This document shows, in pieces, positions 11,528-23,118 of a stretch of DNA of 64,000 bases. The notes under the pieces are model-generated. The model did not search any database. It worked only from the letters and a program-made list of their open reading frames with translations, and was not told the origin of the DNA. Made by a program: the position numbers and the translations under genes. Origin of the DNA: Rhynchosporium graminicola. Taxonomy: Eukaryota > Ascomycota > Leotiomycetes > Helotiales > Ploettnerulaceae. Numbering within the stretch: the stretch's first letter is position 1; the number at the start of each line of letters is the position of its first letter. Location: NCBI GenBank assembly GCA_900074885.1, contig FJUW01000038.1, forward strand, positions 186,001-250,000, written 5' to 3'.

Positions 11528-11739
11528 AGCCTCGACAATTTTCCCAATAGCCGCATCAACCCCATCCCGGGCCGGACTTTACCGGACACAACGAATGAAT
11601 GAGAGCAAGCCTGGTCCTGGACAACTCCCCACCCCCGCCCCCNTCCCCCCCCGACGACATCATGATGCATATGCATGGAATGGTTGGGTTATGCAAAGAA
11701 GGGCAATCAATTATGCACATGCAGGCAAGTAAGTACTGT

Positions 11740-11771
11740 ACACATGCATATATATGCATATGCATATGCAC
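11740..11771. repeat. TGCATA palindromic block
   Basis: Overlapping palindromes of the type TGCATATGCA and TGCATATATATGCA. A related ATGCATATGCAT lies at about 11663-11675. Confidence 0.8.
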
Positions 11772-12151
11772 CACTCGTGTGGTTGGTTACCTATCAAGGT
11801 ACTAGCGCCAGGGTCCACTTCAAGCTCTCGCCTCATCCGTCGGGAGGGCGCCAACAGAAAGAAGGTGACCGACCCAGTTAGTTAGTGAGTCTAGTCTGGG
11901 GAAGCTTGAGGTGAGCAGTCCTTTCACACTCAGTCAGTCCAACGCTCTCGTGGTCGTCAGCCACTCGCAAATATCAGAGTACTTCGTAATCGCATTCTGT
12001 ATCACGATAATCTTATTCATAAGCGCATCATCTACGTCCGGCTGGACATCCATCGAATCCTCCTTCCGATCCAACTAATGCAATGAATGTTCTATCATCA
12101 GAAGAAACGCCAGAACGCACCAACTCCAGCATAACCCTATGCAATCCATCT

Positions 12152-15100
12152 CTATTGTCCGCTAACATCCATCGCCGTCTTCTCCTCCGTGTCCTCCATC
12201 GCCGCATCCGTCTTAGCCTGCAATCTTGCCGCTCGAGCCTTCTCCTTCGTCTCCTTAACCCACTCCTCAATCTGCTTTAATAACTCCGGCTGCGGAATAA
12301 CATCTTCGATCTTAAGTGGCGCACGATTGTAAGGATCATGCGGCTCGCTCAACAAGTGACTGCGGATGGTACTCCGATCTACAATCTGCCTACTAATAGG
12401 TAACATGACAGGGTCCGTCATGAGAGTTGCCATAAGCGGGTCCATGAACTCGTCAGGCGGCTCGCCCATATCAAGATCTTCTTGGTCGTCGTTCATCTTC
12501 GCAATCTTGAATCGGTCTTTGAGCGTTTCGAAGGAGGCCACTTCTTCGCCGGCGCGGAGGCTGTAGCGTGTGATAATGCGCGTTGCGGCGTCGAAATTTT
12601 CGGGCTTGTAGGACCGGCCGTCACGGGCAACGGCTACGATAAAGTTTTCAGATACGCTGAGGTTGAGGTAGACGTCGAAAAACTCGCATAGCAGTGTCTT
12701 GGGCTCGAACGCGTATTTCTTTGGGTCCTCAACTTTCAGGTTCGCGGATTTGGGACCCACTAGAGTGTCGAGTGTGAAGTTGAGCATGGCAGCCACTCGA
12801 TCTACAATTTCTGGCATAGTGAAAGAAGCGCTGAGCGTTTTGGTAAAGAGCTTCATCATCGATACAGTTTCATTAGTGAGCTGCATATATGACTGAGCTT
12901 GGGTTTCTGCGGATGCGAGCTCTTCCTCCTTAGCTGTCCGCTGATCCGGTGTGAAGGTGGCATGTGGATCTCTCAGCTCTTGTTGAAGATCATGAATCTT
13001 TGGAAACTTGGTAAGAGCTTCATCCAGAACGTATGTGGCATCGTTCAGAAGCAAGTTGACAAATTTGAGGAAGAATTGTATGTTTGTCCTGAGAATCTAA
13101 TCAGATAGCCATCAATAACATCTAGCTAATGTAATCTTACCTGCTCTCTTGTGTCAAGCGCTGTTTGTAGACATCGTTCGTCCATATACACTTGATGACT
13201 TGGAAGATCTCATAACGGATGTTGAACTTGTCGTAGAACTGGGTGTGCATTCCTGTGGATTCGACCTCTGAAGCAATTTTAGCAGGTTTCGCAGACAAGG
13301 ATGCTTAGGCTTACCAATGTAGAATTTCATCAAAGCATGCAATAAATGATCATTAGCAAATTTCATGCCAATCAAAGAGTCTCCGAGAACGCCCTTGGTT
13401 CGGTGGTAAACTGGCCAGGTGCCATGGAACAGAAGGGTTACAAGCTTCGCCTTCAGATATGGATTTTTGATATAATCGGAGTTGGTCAAGAATGTGATGC
13501 AAAGCGCAATGAGCTCATCTCCTACAGCTGAGATCATGACATCAGGCATGTATCTAGAACGAGTCAGTCTGAGAACCTGAGTCTAATAGAATAATGTTTC
13601 TCTCACCTGAAGACGAAATTGAAGTTTCCAACGATATCCTCGAGTACGTATTCGGGCAGGTATTTGAAAGCATCTGGTTGTTCTGCTGGAAGAGGCAGTC
13701 TACAGCAGCTGTTAGCAGGCCCCTGCTATTTAACCAGGAAAGACTTACTGAATAGTCTGGTCAGGTGTATAGTTTGAACCCGTCGCAATTCGGAGAAGCC
13801 AAACAGTGACAACTCTCATAAACATGAGAGATTTTGCTTGCATGACTTTATCCAGAAGTACTCCTTCGATGGCGAATTTAAGAGACATCGACTTTTCCAG
13901 AACGTCATTGAACCTCTTGAGTTGCTCCTCGAATCGTGCCATATTCATGGGTGACTGTATCTGGTAAGCAAGATTTGCAAGCAGTAGGGAATAAAAATCG
14001 TACGTTGGTAAATTTGGGACGTTCCGCCTCAAGCTCTGCCACTTTACTTGTCAATGTTTTGATGTCCTTGTCGAGGCTCTTAAGCATGCCATTGGTAGCC
14101 TCACTGCCATAATGATGCGCAGCAAGGGTAAGAAAGAAGACCTCTGATATGAAGTTGGAACTGCCCGAAACTTCAACATCATAGTATCCATCAGATGCTT
14201 CTTGGTCGGCGTTCAGCTTCGTTTCTTCCTTGATATCAACTCGTGGCTTTCGTCTCAGATAGTCAACATCGATCCTGTCTACTTTAGAAAACATTGTATC
14301 CATGAATGGCTCACACAGTCCATCCAGGACGACCGTAACGTTCATCAAGAAGCCATCTGTGGATAAAAGAGTGGCATCTGGCCGCATGGCTCGGCGCTTG
14401 TGATTGGAATTCACAACGTGAGCGAACCATTGCAGTGTTTGGTTCTTAGATTCCGGGCTCGCACGTACAAGCTGATTGACAATATCAAGCAAATCTTTTT
14501 GATGGGACTGAAGAGTCAATCTTAGTGCCTCTTGGGAATTAAGAATAAATCTTTTGTCCATTGTCTTTGGGGCAGCAAAGTATTCCTTCGTGACTTCCGA
14601 TTGAAGGGGAGAGATTCTAAAAAACGGGCCGAGGATTGTGAACTTCTCGATTGCAGGTGCTGAAGTTGCCATTGAGGTTGGAATCTGGAAGAAGGGATCC
14701 AATGCAATTGCCGTGGCAATTGGCTTGAATTGACAAAGTGCTTTTAAAGCCTTCAACGAGTCAGAATTGTCCAGCAGGAGTAAGTGATACTAGCACATAC
14801 CTCTACGTGGGGTTTGTAGTTGTCGTTCATGGTCATGTTTGAAAGTGCTAGACTGATGCCGGAAACTGCCTTTATAATCATAGTCTTCACAGTTTCGTCT
14901 TCCTCCAGTCTGCTCACTAGCTCGGTCAAAAAGTCAGGGCACACACCCATCTCTTCTCCTCCTTCAAATAGCAGATACGGTGTCAGAGAGTCAGTCGAAG
15001 GATTGGGACTACGTCTGCATAATGTTAGTATCACAATTTGCTTTGACCAAAGACTCCAGCATCACTTACCCAAACAATTCGGGCATATCGACCGCAAATA

Positions 15101-15948
15101 TGCAATAACTCATGCATAATCTTTTGGCCTCCTTCAATACCGCATCCTTTTCACCAGCATAGCCCCGACGTCCCTTCAGCACCTTGGTCACTCTCTTCCA
15201 GCATGGTAATAGGTAATCCAATATCGACTTGTGATTTGGGATCGTCGAGGCGGCCTCAAGGAGTGCAGAATCCAAACGCTCCTTTGCTAACAATACCGGA
15301 ACCTCCTCATCTATTAACTCCTGTCTCAAATTTGGAAGAAATATCAGTTTATGAGTTCCATCTGTTCTCTGCTCATGGTCCAAGGTAATCCGAAAGATAC
15401 TGCTCAAGGTTCTGTTCTCCCATTGCTCGATCGGTTCGTCTGCTGCAGGTATGTTCGAAGTTCGAGGCAATGTCGGAGAACTTGTCTGCGCACTGGGTTC
15501 AGTACGCTTTCTCTTCAGGTCCGAAGAAGTCGCATCAGGAATGCTTACTGTAGTAGGCATTGTGGCAGCACGGGCTTGTGCGCCCAGCTTTGTGAAGGGA
15601 TTCGGATCAGTTGGATTCGAGGATGGTGCTGCCTTCGAGATCTGTATCTTTTTGGGTGTAGCTTGAGTGGGCTCAGTAGCAGGAGTGCTGCCAGTTTCTA
15701 GAGTAGAGAGTGAGTCCGTCTCCATCATCTCCCCTGCGCCTTCGGCTTTAGACCTCGGGGTTGCTGAAGAGAGCTTCTCCATTCTTTTCCTCCTGATCTG
15801 TAATCAACGTTTTAGCCACCTCCAGACTGCTAGCACCTGGCAAGCTAATGGAAGCTTTCTTTATCCTCACCTGGTCCATCTTCTCCTTGTCAGGAGCATC
15901 TGGAAGATTTGAAACATTGAGAGGAGGAGGAGGAGGATCGTTATCCAT
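12152..15948 (-). CDS. UFD2: UFD2 ubiquitin conjugation factor E4 (U-box)
   Basis: Nine exons on the minus strand: 15948-15871, 15797-15070, 15014-14801, 14750-14004, 13960-13749, 13699-13607, 13553-13315, 13267-13141, 13088-12152; total 1124 aa with consistent phases. The N-terminus (MDQ joined to IRRKRMEKL) matches Ufd2 proteins. The large helical core holds family motifs such as TGMHTQFYDKFNIRYEIFQV and SLTPYLL. The C-terminal U-box lies at about residues 1022-1095 (DEFMDPLMATLMTDPVMLP; VDRSTI). The known role is elongation of ubiquitin chains with Cdc48 in protein degradation. The start is the ATG at 15948; an upstream GTG is not used. The acceptor at 13960 has an alternative six bases downstream. 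Confidence 0.95.
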
Positions 15949-16299
15949 GATGGGCGGATGCACGATGTTGATGTGATGTGTTGTGGTGTATGAAGTTTAA
16001 GACTCTGACGTTGAGCTACAAATGTGGTAGCCTTACCTCCCCTACTATGCCCGCCCCAGAGCGAAGGCGGTGGAAGTGATAAGCAAGCGGTGGAGGAGGG
16101 GATTCTTATCGCCGAACATAGCCTTGGCATAAACTTCAATATGATTGGTTGAGAATAACTGGAGCAGCCTCTCGAAGGTTCGTGCGGTTCATGTTGACTG
16201 GGTGAGGCTGAAGACGAGTGGAATAGTTCCCAGCTTAACAGCTTCATTGCTTGTACATCATCTCAACGCGTCCGTCACAGCAGAGAGCATCATGACCAC
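15949..16299. promoter_or_regulatory. Shared divergent promoter region (UFD2 / IMA1)
   Basis: 351 bases between two outward-facing start codons. Both promoters must be here; no specific element was identified. Confidence 0.5.
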
Positions 16300-18119
16300 A
16301 TGGCTCCTATCCGCGGTCGTAGCAAGTATCTCACCTGCTTCTACTGCAATACTCGATCCAGCATTAGGTACGATGGTGTTAGACAATGGGAATGTACATA
16401 TTGCGACGCCCAGAATTATCTCGATGAGGTGAGTTCTGTCCCAGTATTGTAGCTCAATGACAGACTGATAGAATGTCTCCAGAACGGCGAAATCACAGAT
16501 CCACCGGTAGCAACAGATCTTGCAGCTCCGGCAGACCTCAAATACTCGACGCGTCCAGTTTCTCCCGAGAATTTGGACAACGACGTCTTTTGCGCAACAT
16601 GCCTGAAGAATCAGCACGTTGTAGCTACGGCTATAGCTGAATACCCATTTGATACCGATACGTGCCGACCTGCCTATATTCAAGATGAGCGCGAATTCAA
16701 CAGTTACAAGCAGGGACTCGAAAATCGCTTTCCTCAAGTCTGCGCGCATTGTGAGCCCAAAGTGCTCGCCCAAATGCGACAGGCGGGTAAAACGGCAAAG
16801 ACAGACCATCTACGGCGGATGATGTTTAAGTCCCGAGAAGCAAGATCAGCACCTTTACAAGAAAGTTCATGGCTCGGGATACTCTTGTCGATTACACGAA
16901 TCCTCTGGTACTTGAGTATCGCTGGGCAGATTCTCTGGGATGTCTCCTTTATCCTCGATATATTGGTAACCGAAGCTATTGTAAACTTGCAGTTGTCTTC
17001 CTCCCTGGAACGTATCTTGCCTTTCCTAGATTCTTTTACTTCTATCTGCACCAGCGACAGTTGGATTCGATACAGTTTGAAGTGTGGGTTTGAATCAATT
17101 TGGTGGAATCCCGAATTCGATCCAGCAACCAAGGCTTTTAAAAAGCGTCTGAAGGGCTTCAAATCCTGGTACATTCATCAGCTCGCACTGATTATCCTAC
17201 GGACCATGTTTTATTATACCACAAGAAATGGTGCTGCGCCAGGAACTTCTGAGTTGACAACTTTCGTAGCACATGGAGCGTCGTTGATTTTGGTTTCCTA
17301 TGTATGTTTCATGTAAACCCTTTTGAAGGATGTCTCTGACGATTGTAGTTGGCCATTTCTGCACATAGTGCGATCAAAATTGACAGATCCCCCTTGTGGG
17401 CCGACACGCCACAAAAACTTTCAAAAATCGCACCAAGCACAAGTACTGGCTCTCCAGCCCATAGAGGTATAGAATCTTTAGGCGATCTCCTCGACGAAAT
17501 AGCGCGAGAACCCCGATCATCCGATCTCAATCCATCACCACCATCCAGTCCCTTAACAATTACACGAATTCGGACACCAGCACGCCCTCCAATATACAAC
17601 CCCCAAAGGCATAACTCGCAAGTAAACATGTCATACGCAGAAGACGAAATGGAATGGCTGCCAACCGTCCCTCAAACGTCTTCGTTTCGCGTTTTCACTC
17701 CTCCCTCACGACCTCAGACAGCACAAAAGTTCGGGGAATCGCCTATTGGCGATAAATCCTCACCGTTCTGGTTCAAAGTCCCATCCGCACCTATCACACC
17801 CGCACACCGCCAATACAATCCCCCAAACAGACCAACCTTTACTTCCCAGGCTGTAAAGGAGAACTTCTTCTCCAAACCAGCAGCGCAATTTAGTGTTGAT
17901 CCGGGCCGAAGAGGAATGGAGATGAAGCAGCAAAGTCTGTTCATTCCCGAGAAGCAGAATCCGGACGGCGATTTACTGAGTGGTTTGCTTGGTGGGATTT
18001 CTATTGCTGAGCATGTTGATGAGGGGCCGAGGAGGAAGGATATCAAGGGGAGGATTGGAATTGCTATGCTTGGCGTAGTAGCGGTGGGCCTGGCTTCCTG
18101 GTGCGTGTACCAGTTTTGA
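16300..18119 (+). CDS. IMA1: IMA1-type integral inner nuclear membrane protein
   Basis: Three exons (16300-16428, 16483-17301, 17349-18119) give 572 aa. The N-terminus carries the Ima1_N zinc-binding pattern: C13-F-Y-C16, then C32-T-Y-C35 in a QWECTYCDAQNYLDE context, followed by NGEITDPP. Further pairs CATC and CAHC follow in exon 2. Several hydrophobic segments lie in the second half of exon 2, one is interrupted by the last intron (ILVSY joined to LAISAHSA), and one ends the protein (IAMLGVVAVGLASWCVYQF). The long Ser/Pro-rich region between them is likely disordered. Fission yeast Ima1 and animal NET5/Samp1 are nuclear-envelope proteins. Start chosen at MAPIRGRS, just before the first Cys pair, with GACCACATGG context. 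Confidence 0.9.
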
Positions 18120-18803
18120 ATGTTCGAAGATTCATGACGCACAAAATTCGGTTGCAATGCGTTGGATGCGTAGCATTTTGTCAATAAGTAACAAATCACG
18201 ATTGACCAAAACATGTCTGGAAAGGTAGACGGTGGAGAACAGATTAGTGTGAGTTGTCATGACAACGTAGCTACTAATATTTGCAGATGTATGTATCATC
18301 ATGAGTCCTGTCAATCACGAGCATATCATAGATATCTCAGATAAATAAACCAGTCATCGGGCGCAGATACAAATCCTCATCTGAGTTCGACAATTCTAGT
18401 AATCTAGCTTACTACGTTACGTATCTCTCATATACTAGCCTACTAATTTTAATAGTTGAGCCTCCTTGCAGGAAACTGGGATATCCAGGCGGCCGGTGAA
18501 GGTTGTTTGTTATTCTCTCGCTTAAATCGGTGATACATAAAGGGTCTCGGGCCCTGCCCCCCACACCTCCCCGGAACACGAAGCCAAAGGTGGGGGGCGG
18601 AGAAGGATTAGAAAAGAGCACGAGACAACTCGGACGAGGTTTCCTCCAGGTTAGGAACACCTCATTTGAAATCCAAAGGACTTGTCAAATCTTGCGCATA
18701 CTCAAAGGTCCCAACGAATACTCGGTCATCCTTTTGAGCAGCCAGATCAACAAACTTTCGAAACATCCAAGCCCACTCGTTGCTATCCAGTTTCAGCGTC
18801 ACG
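18120..18803. other. Intergenic between IMA1 and the cyclase-family gene
   Basis: No gene recognised. Holds the 3' flank of IMA1 and the promoter of the next gene. A frame at 18503-18850 has no domain and overlaps the next gene's start in another frame. Confidence 0.5.
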
Positions 18804-20618
18804 ATGCTCGGTCCATCACAAGCCGATCAGACCTCAAAAGTCACGTCTGATAAAGAGACGGAAACCCCTCGCTATGATTCCTCGATATATGATACGCCCT
18901 TCTCGAAGTTGCCGAATCCTAAGCGTGTATGGCTCGGCTCACCATCTTCCTCACTAGAAGGATTAGGTACAATGCTCTCCTCCCTTTCCCTTTTGGCTCA
19001 ATTCAGAACGTCCTCCACTCATCTAGACCTATCCAATATAAAGTACGTTCAATCATACTAACTCAAAACAGGTCGTCTAACCCTGTTAACCCCCCCAGTC
19101 GTCTCCTCAGCAGCATCGTCTGAGATCAAGACAGGTCGAAGGGTCGGTCTAGGCTGGGACATGACGAAACTAGAACATTCGCAGTTCGGGAGACAAAAGT
19201 GTGGACATACGATTATCCCGCTGACGTTTGCTGGTGGTGCGGGCCTTGGAGCTGGGTTTGATGACAAGTATGACATGAATCCTCGTGAGTGAAATTCCTG
19301 CTCCATTGACTAGACATTGATCCCGGACGTCCATATCTCGATCTATGCTATGTTTTCCAGATTTCATTTTGAATTCAAGAGACAGAAATTTTGGTGCTGA
19401 AGATAGAGGTGAGGAAAGCAAGGTAGCTGACCATTTCATATTTACAGAGCAGAGTAGTCAATGGGACGGTTTCAGACATTACTCACAGCCTCGAATTCCA
19501 GGGGACTCATCAAATTCTGCTGATAGAGTATTTTATGGCGGCACGACGAAAGAGGAGATTATGGATACATCGGATCATAGAATTGGCCTTCAGCACTGGG
19601 CTAGTGAGGGTATTGCTGGTAAGTTCTGAGCCATTCTCCGTTATGAAATTTTCTTCGGCGTACTTGTCCCGAGAGCATACCTTTGGCGGAGATCGTTTCC
19701 AAAGGAAGTTGCTTGATGCGTTCAGGCGTCTGAAAAGCATACCACGCCCCTCTCTCAAAATACCAATAATCACCCTTATAGGCCGTGGTGTTTTCCTCGA
19801 CTACCAACTCTGGGCCTCCTCCCAATCCCCACCAATAACATACACCAATTTTTCCACCCATGCCATCTCTTTCGCAGCTATCCAGGCTATGCTTACATTT
19901 TTCAACATTACACCGCAAAAAGGCGACATTCTACTCGTTCGCATGGGCGTTATCCCCGAGTGGGACGCTTTTACCTCAACTCAGAAGGTGGAGTACGCGG
20001 CACAGAAAGAGCCGCAACATGCTGGAGTGGAGGCTTGTGCTGAGACGTTGGAGTGGCTTTGGGATAGCGGATTTGCGGCTGTGGCTGGGGATGCTATTTC
20101 ATGGGAGGTGAGTTGAAATGCTCACTTTAGTGTCTGTTAATCTGGTTAGCAGATCGATCAATCAATCGAGAATGGAGAAGAATCTCGGCTTATTGTTTGC
20201 ATGGGGATTTTTGGCTGATATTATGATATCAATAGGTTTATCCTACACCTGGTGCTATTTCGGTGCATGAGTATCTTCTAGCTGGCTGGGGAATGCCCAT
20301 CGGTATGTGAATATCTTCTATTCCCCTCTCTTAAACTTTTCAGAAAGCCCTGTCTCTTGAACTCGCTTCCCATTCGTCAAAAGTCGTCGGGAATGATATA
20401 TAAATTTGCGTTCTGCAAAATCGTGGCTTCGGAAGCACAGCGTTGAGAGCGTAACCAAGCTAACACTCCTTTCTTTGTTTGCAGGAGAGCTATTCGATCT
20501 CGAAGCACTATCCAAAATCTGCAAAGAGCTGAACCGGTATTCATTCTTCTTGACATCGATGCCGCTTAACATGCCAGGTGGCGTTAGCAGTCCGCCGAAC
20601 GCTATGGCTATCTTTTAA
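18804..20618 (+). CDS. Cyclase-family (PF04199-type) metallohydrolase
   Basis: Six exons (18804-18966, 19072-19284, 19361-19618, 19782-20107, 20236-20302, 20485-20618) give 386 aa with consistent phases. Family landmarks appear in order: LGRLTLLTPPVV (compare the usual ELGTLNLLTPE), EIKTGRRVGLGWD, SQWDGFRHYSQ, EGIAGRGVFLDY, PEWDAF, FAAVAGD, GAISVHEYLLAGWGMPIGELFDLE and a C-terminal GGVSSPPNAMAIF. The family includes kynurenine formamidase relatives, but the fungal branch is mostly of unknown substrate, so no pathway is assigned. The start of exon 3 (about 25 residues before HFIFTEQ) is unusually charged and could contain a mis-set boundary. It converges on the zinc-finger gene. Confidence 0.85.
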
Positions 20619-23118
20619 AAAATGTAGTATAGCAGAATGTTTTCCCCATCCTAGCAACGTGTGGTCTACATTATCCCTGCTCGATGCATAAGTCTGTGAG
20701 TTTGCTACCGTATGTAATTGTCATGCTTAGATTGAATGACATTTTTCAAACTTCTTGCCATTAAGATCGAAACTCACAGCATACTCAGCAACACGGTAAG
20801 CGGAGTGATGAACCCATTCGTAGTGGCTAAATTCTAGGGAATCCTTTTATCCGGTGAACGGCGGTAAGGTACATGAATTTCAGCCATATGCTGCACACAC
20901 GACGAAAGAGGCAGGTACTGAAATACTTTTTCCAAATCCTTCAGGGAAAATGCTCGAGATCCAAGCATGAGGACCTTACGTGCATACCTCGGTAGGAATG
21001 TTTTTTAATACTCGGAAAAGAATCTTACGACTTACTATCTTAGGTGATCTTAATATGACAATAGTATCTTGCTCCTGCGATTCGAAACTGCCCAGCTACT
21101 CAGCACTTATCAAACAATCGACCAGGTTTAGGTTTCCGGCCCCTTTATCCGCGCTAAGAGATTTGTCGTAACAACGGAAGATGCCGTTAGCTGTGTAAGT
21201 GCGCGCAAAACACCAGATGACATACTACCTAGACATTAGCGCGTTCGCATTCTAGAACTAGCATAGCGTGGGGAAACTCAGGTTTAGAGGTGCATTCAGC
21301 AGGCCTAGACAGTTGCTATTAGGTGTGCCTATCGTCAAACGTTCCATCCTTCGCTTCAATTCTTTCTAGTGTCAGTTTAGTAGTATTTGTCCAAGTATGC
21401 CCTGGAGGTCCGGAGTAAAAGGAACAAAGTTAGATCAGCCACAGACCGAGAAGTGACATAACCGTCATAAACACACTATCAAATCATTATATCACTATGG
21501 GGTTGTACGCAAAGCATCATCGTCAAGCTCGAGACTAGAATAGGGTTTCGTGATTTATCTTTCAGCCCGCGTGGGTGTACCAAATATCTGACTACAGGAC
21601 ATCGAAGGTTCGGAGCAGAAGCAGAGGTTTACATTCCTTTACCTAATTACCTGCCTCACTAAGCATTTAAAGTCATCAGTCTCGAGATTAAAATAGGGCT
21701 TGTGACTTTTCCCAATCAGGCGTGGCTTTACCACGTATCTGATCAGACGGTACCGAAGTCCCGGAGCAGAAACAGAAGCAGAAATGTACATAAAGCTACT
21801 TAATCTCCACCTCACCACTTTTTCAAGAAACCAAGAATTTCACCATATATCACCATCCAACAACGCCATTTTAGGTCCTACGAAAAAGCACCTCACCCAA
21901 TCACCCACCCCTAACATTTTTTCTTCTTCTCTTCAACAACGCAAGCGTGTCACAAGATGTCATTATCCACCAAACACTAATTTAGTTTCCTCCTACGAAA
22001 GGGTCACCAGAAAAAGTGCAAATAAAACGGCTTAATATATCTTAGTTCCTACCGGCGACAAAATACCTGACACTTGCTCATTGGCCAGACCGCACCCTAA
22101 CAAGTCCCGACGAGCCCAACTTCTAGAACTCTTCCCTTTTTCTAGACCTCACTGGACTCTACCAGATTTCACCCTACGCGGAAAACCTAAGGAACAGCAC
22201 TAACGACAAGCCGGCGTCTCTTAGCCTCACACCATTACACTATAAATAGCCCGTCCATAATCTAAATCTGCACAGGCTTATGCCCTATGACAGATAGCAC
22301 AGCCATTCGTATCGATTTCATACTTGCTTGCTAACTGTGATGTAAAGTCAAGAGATCAGCAGAGTTTTTCTTTCCATGGTAGGAAATTTGAGCGAGTGAG
22401 TTGGAATTCTCGCTTATTGTTCCCGATGCATCCCGATCTCGGAACTCTAAATGTAAACAATGGAAGCGTCATCGGAACCAATCTACCGAACGAAGTGTGA
22501 GAGCACATCGGAAGCTGGACCGGGAAAATAGTTGTCTCCGACGAAACAGAAAATAGCCAAGAATATTTCAAAAATCAAATATCTGATGATAGAAGTAATG
22601 AGTATATCAGGATAATATTTTGCAAGTCATGCTTTAAAGCTACTTTACTTTTCGATAACTTTCAAAATCTGACCGACAAGTTTACCTCCATGTCCCACGT
22701 CGTTTCGCCCGAGACATATGTGGCCAGTCTCGATGTTAGTAGATCGTCAGAATTAATGCCCTGTAATTCAGGAGCACGCGCGTGTTCCATTGTGTGTAAA
22801 GAAGTCATGTTGATCTCAGTATTGCTTATTCTTTACGACTCGCTTAATCGATTGACCATTACTTATTTATAAATTTAGGCGCTTTCACCGCGTCTAGCCT
22901 GTTGAGCAGACATCAATAGCGATGAATGAAACATGAAGACGGCTGTGTAGTCACCATGCAAACCACCTTTCGATGTCCCTAATAATATACAGGACTTCAC
23001 ACTAGCCTTTTCATAACGGTTGTACTTGTGCTGCAGTAAGACCAATCATCACCGATGCAAGTCATGCATCAAAACCTCGATCCGAGTATCTTATGTACGG
23101 ATGGAGGAAAAGCCTATG
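20619..23118. other. 2.5-kb intergenic region with a diverged direct repeat
   Basis: No supported gene. The main structure is the duplication at 21521-21820. Other short frames (20980-21171, 21784-22035, 22690-22872, 23020-23361) lack domains. The right end carries the 3' flank of the zinc-finger gene. Confidence 0.5.
21521..21820 (+). repeat. Diverged tandem direct repeat, about 150 bp units
   Basis: Unit 1 near 21521-21660 and unit 2 near 21673-21820 share ordered blocks: CTCGAGACTAGAATAGGG / CTCGAGATTAAAATAGGG, a GCGTGG motif, TACCAAATATCTGA / TACCACGTATCTGA, and CGGAGCAGAAGCAGA / CGGAGCAGAAACAGA. Several differences are transitions. No coding frame runs through both. Confidence 0.7.

Larger units (their letters stand above)
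10550..12151. other. Intergenic region rich in short tandem repeats
   Basis: No gene is supported. The stretch contains GGCA, GTAT, GTGACC and GGTCG arrays and a TGCATA palindromic block. Reading frames across it (for example 10730-11257 minus) are built from these repeats. It holds the upstream region of the phosphatase gene and the 3' flank of UFD2. Confidence 0.6.

Noticed and set aside
12028..12270. Arg-rich minus-strand frame
   Set aside because: Shadow of the charged C-terminal tail of UFD2 in another frame.
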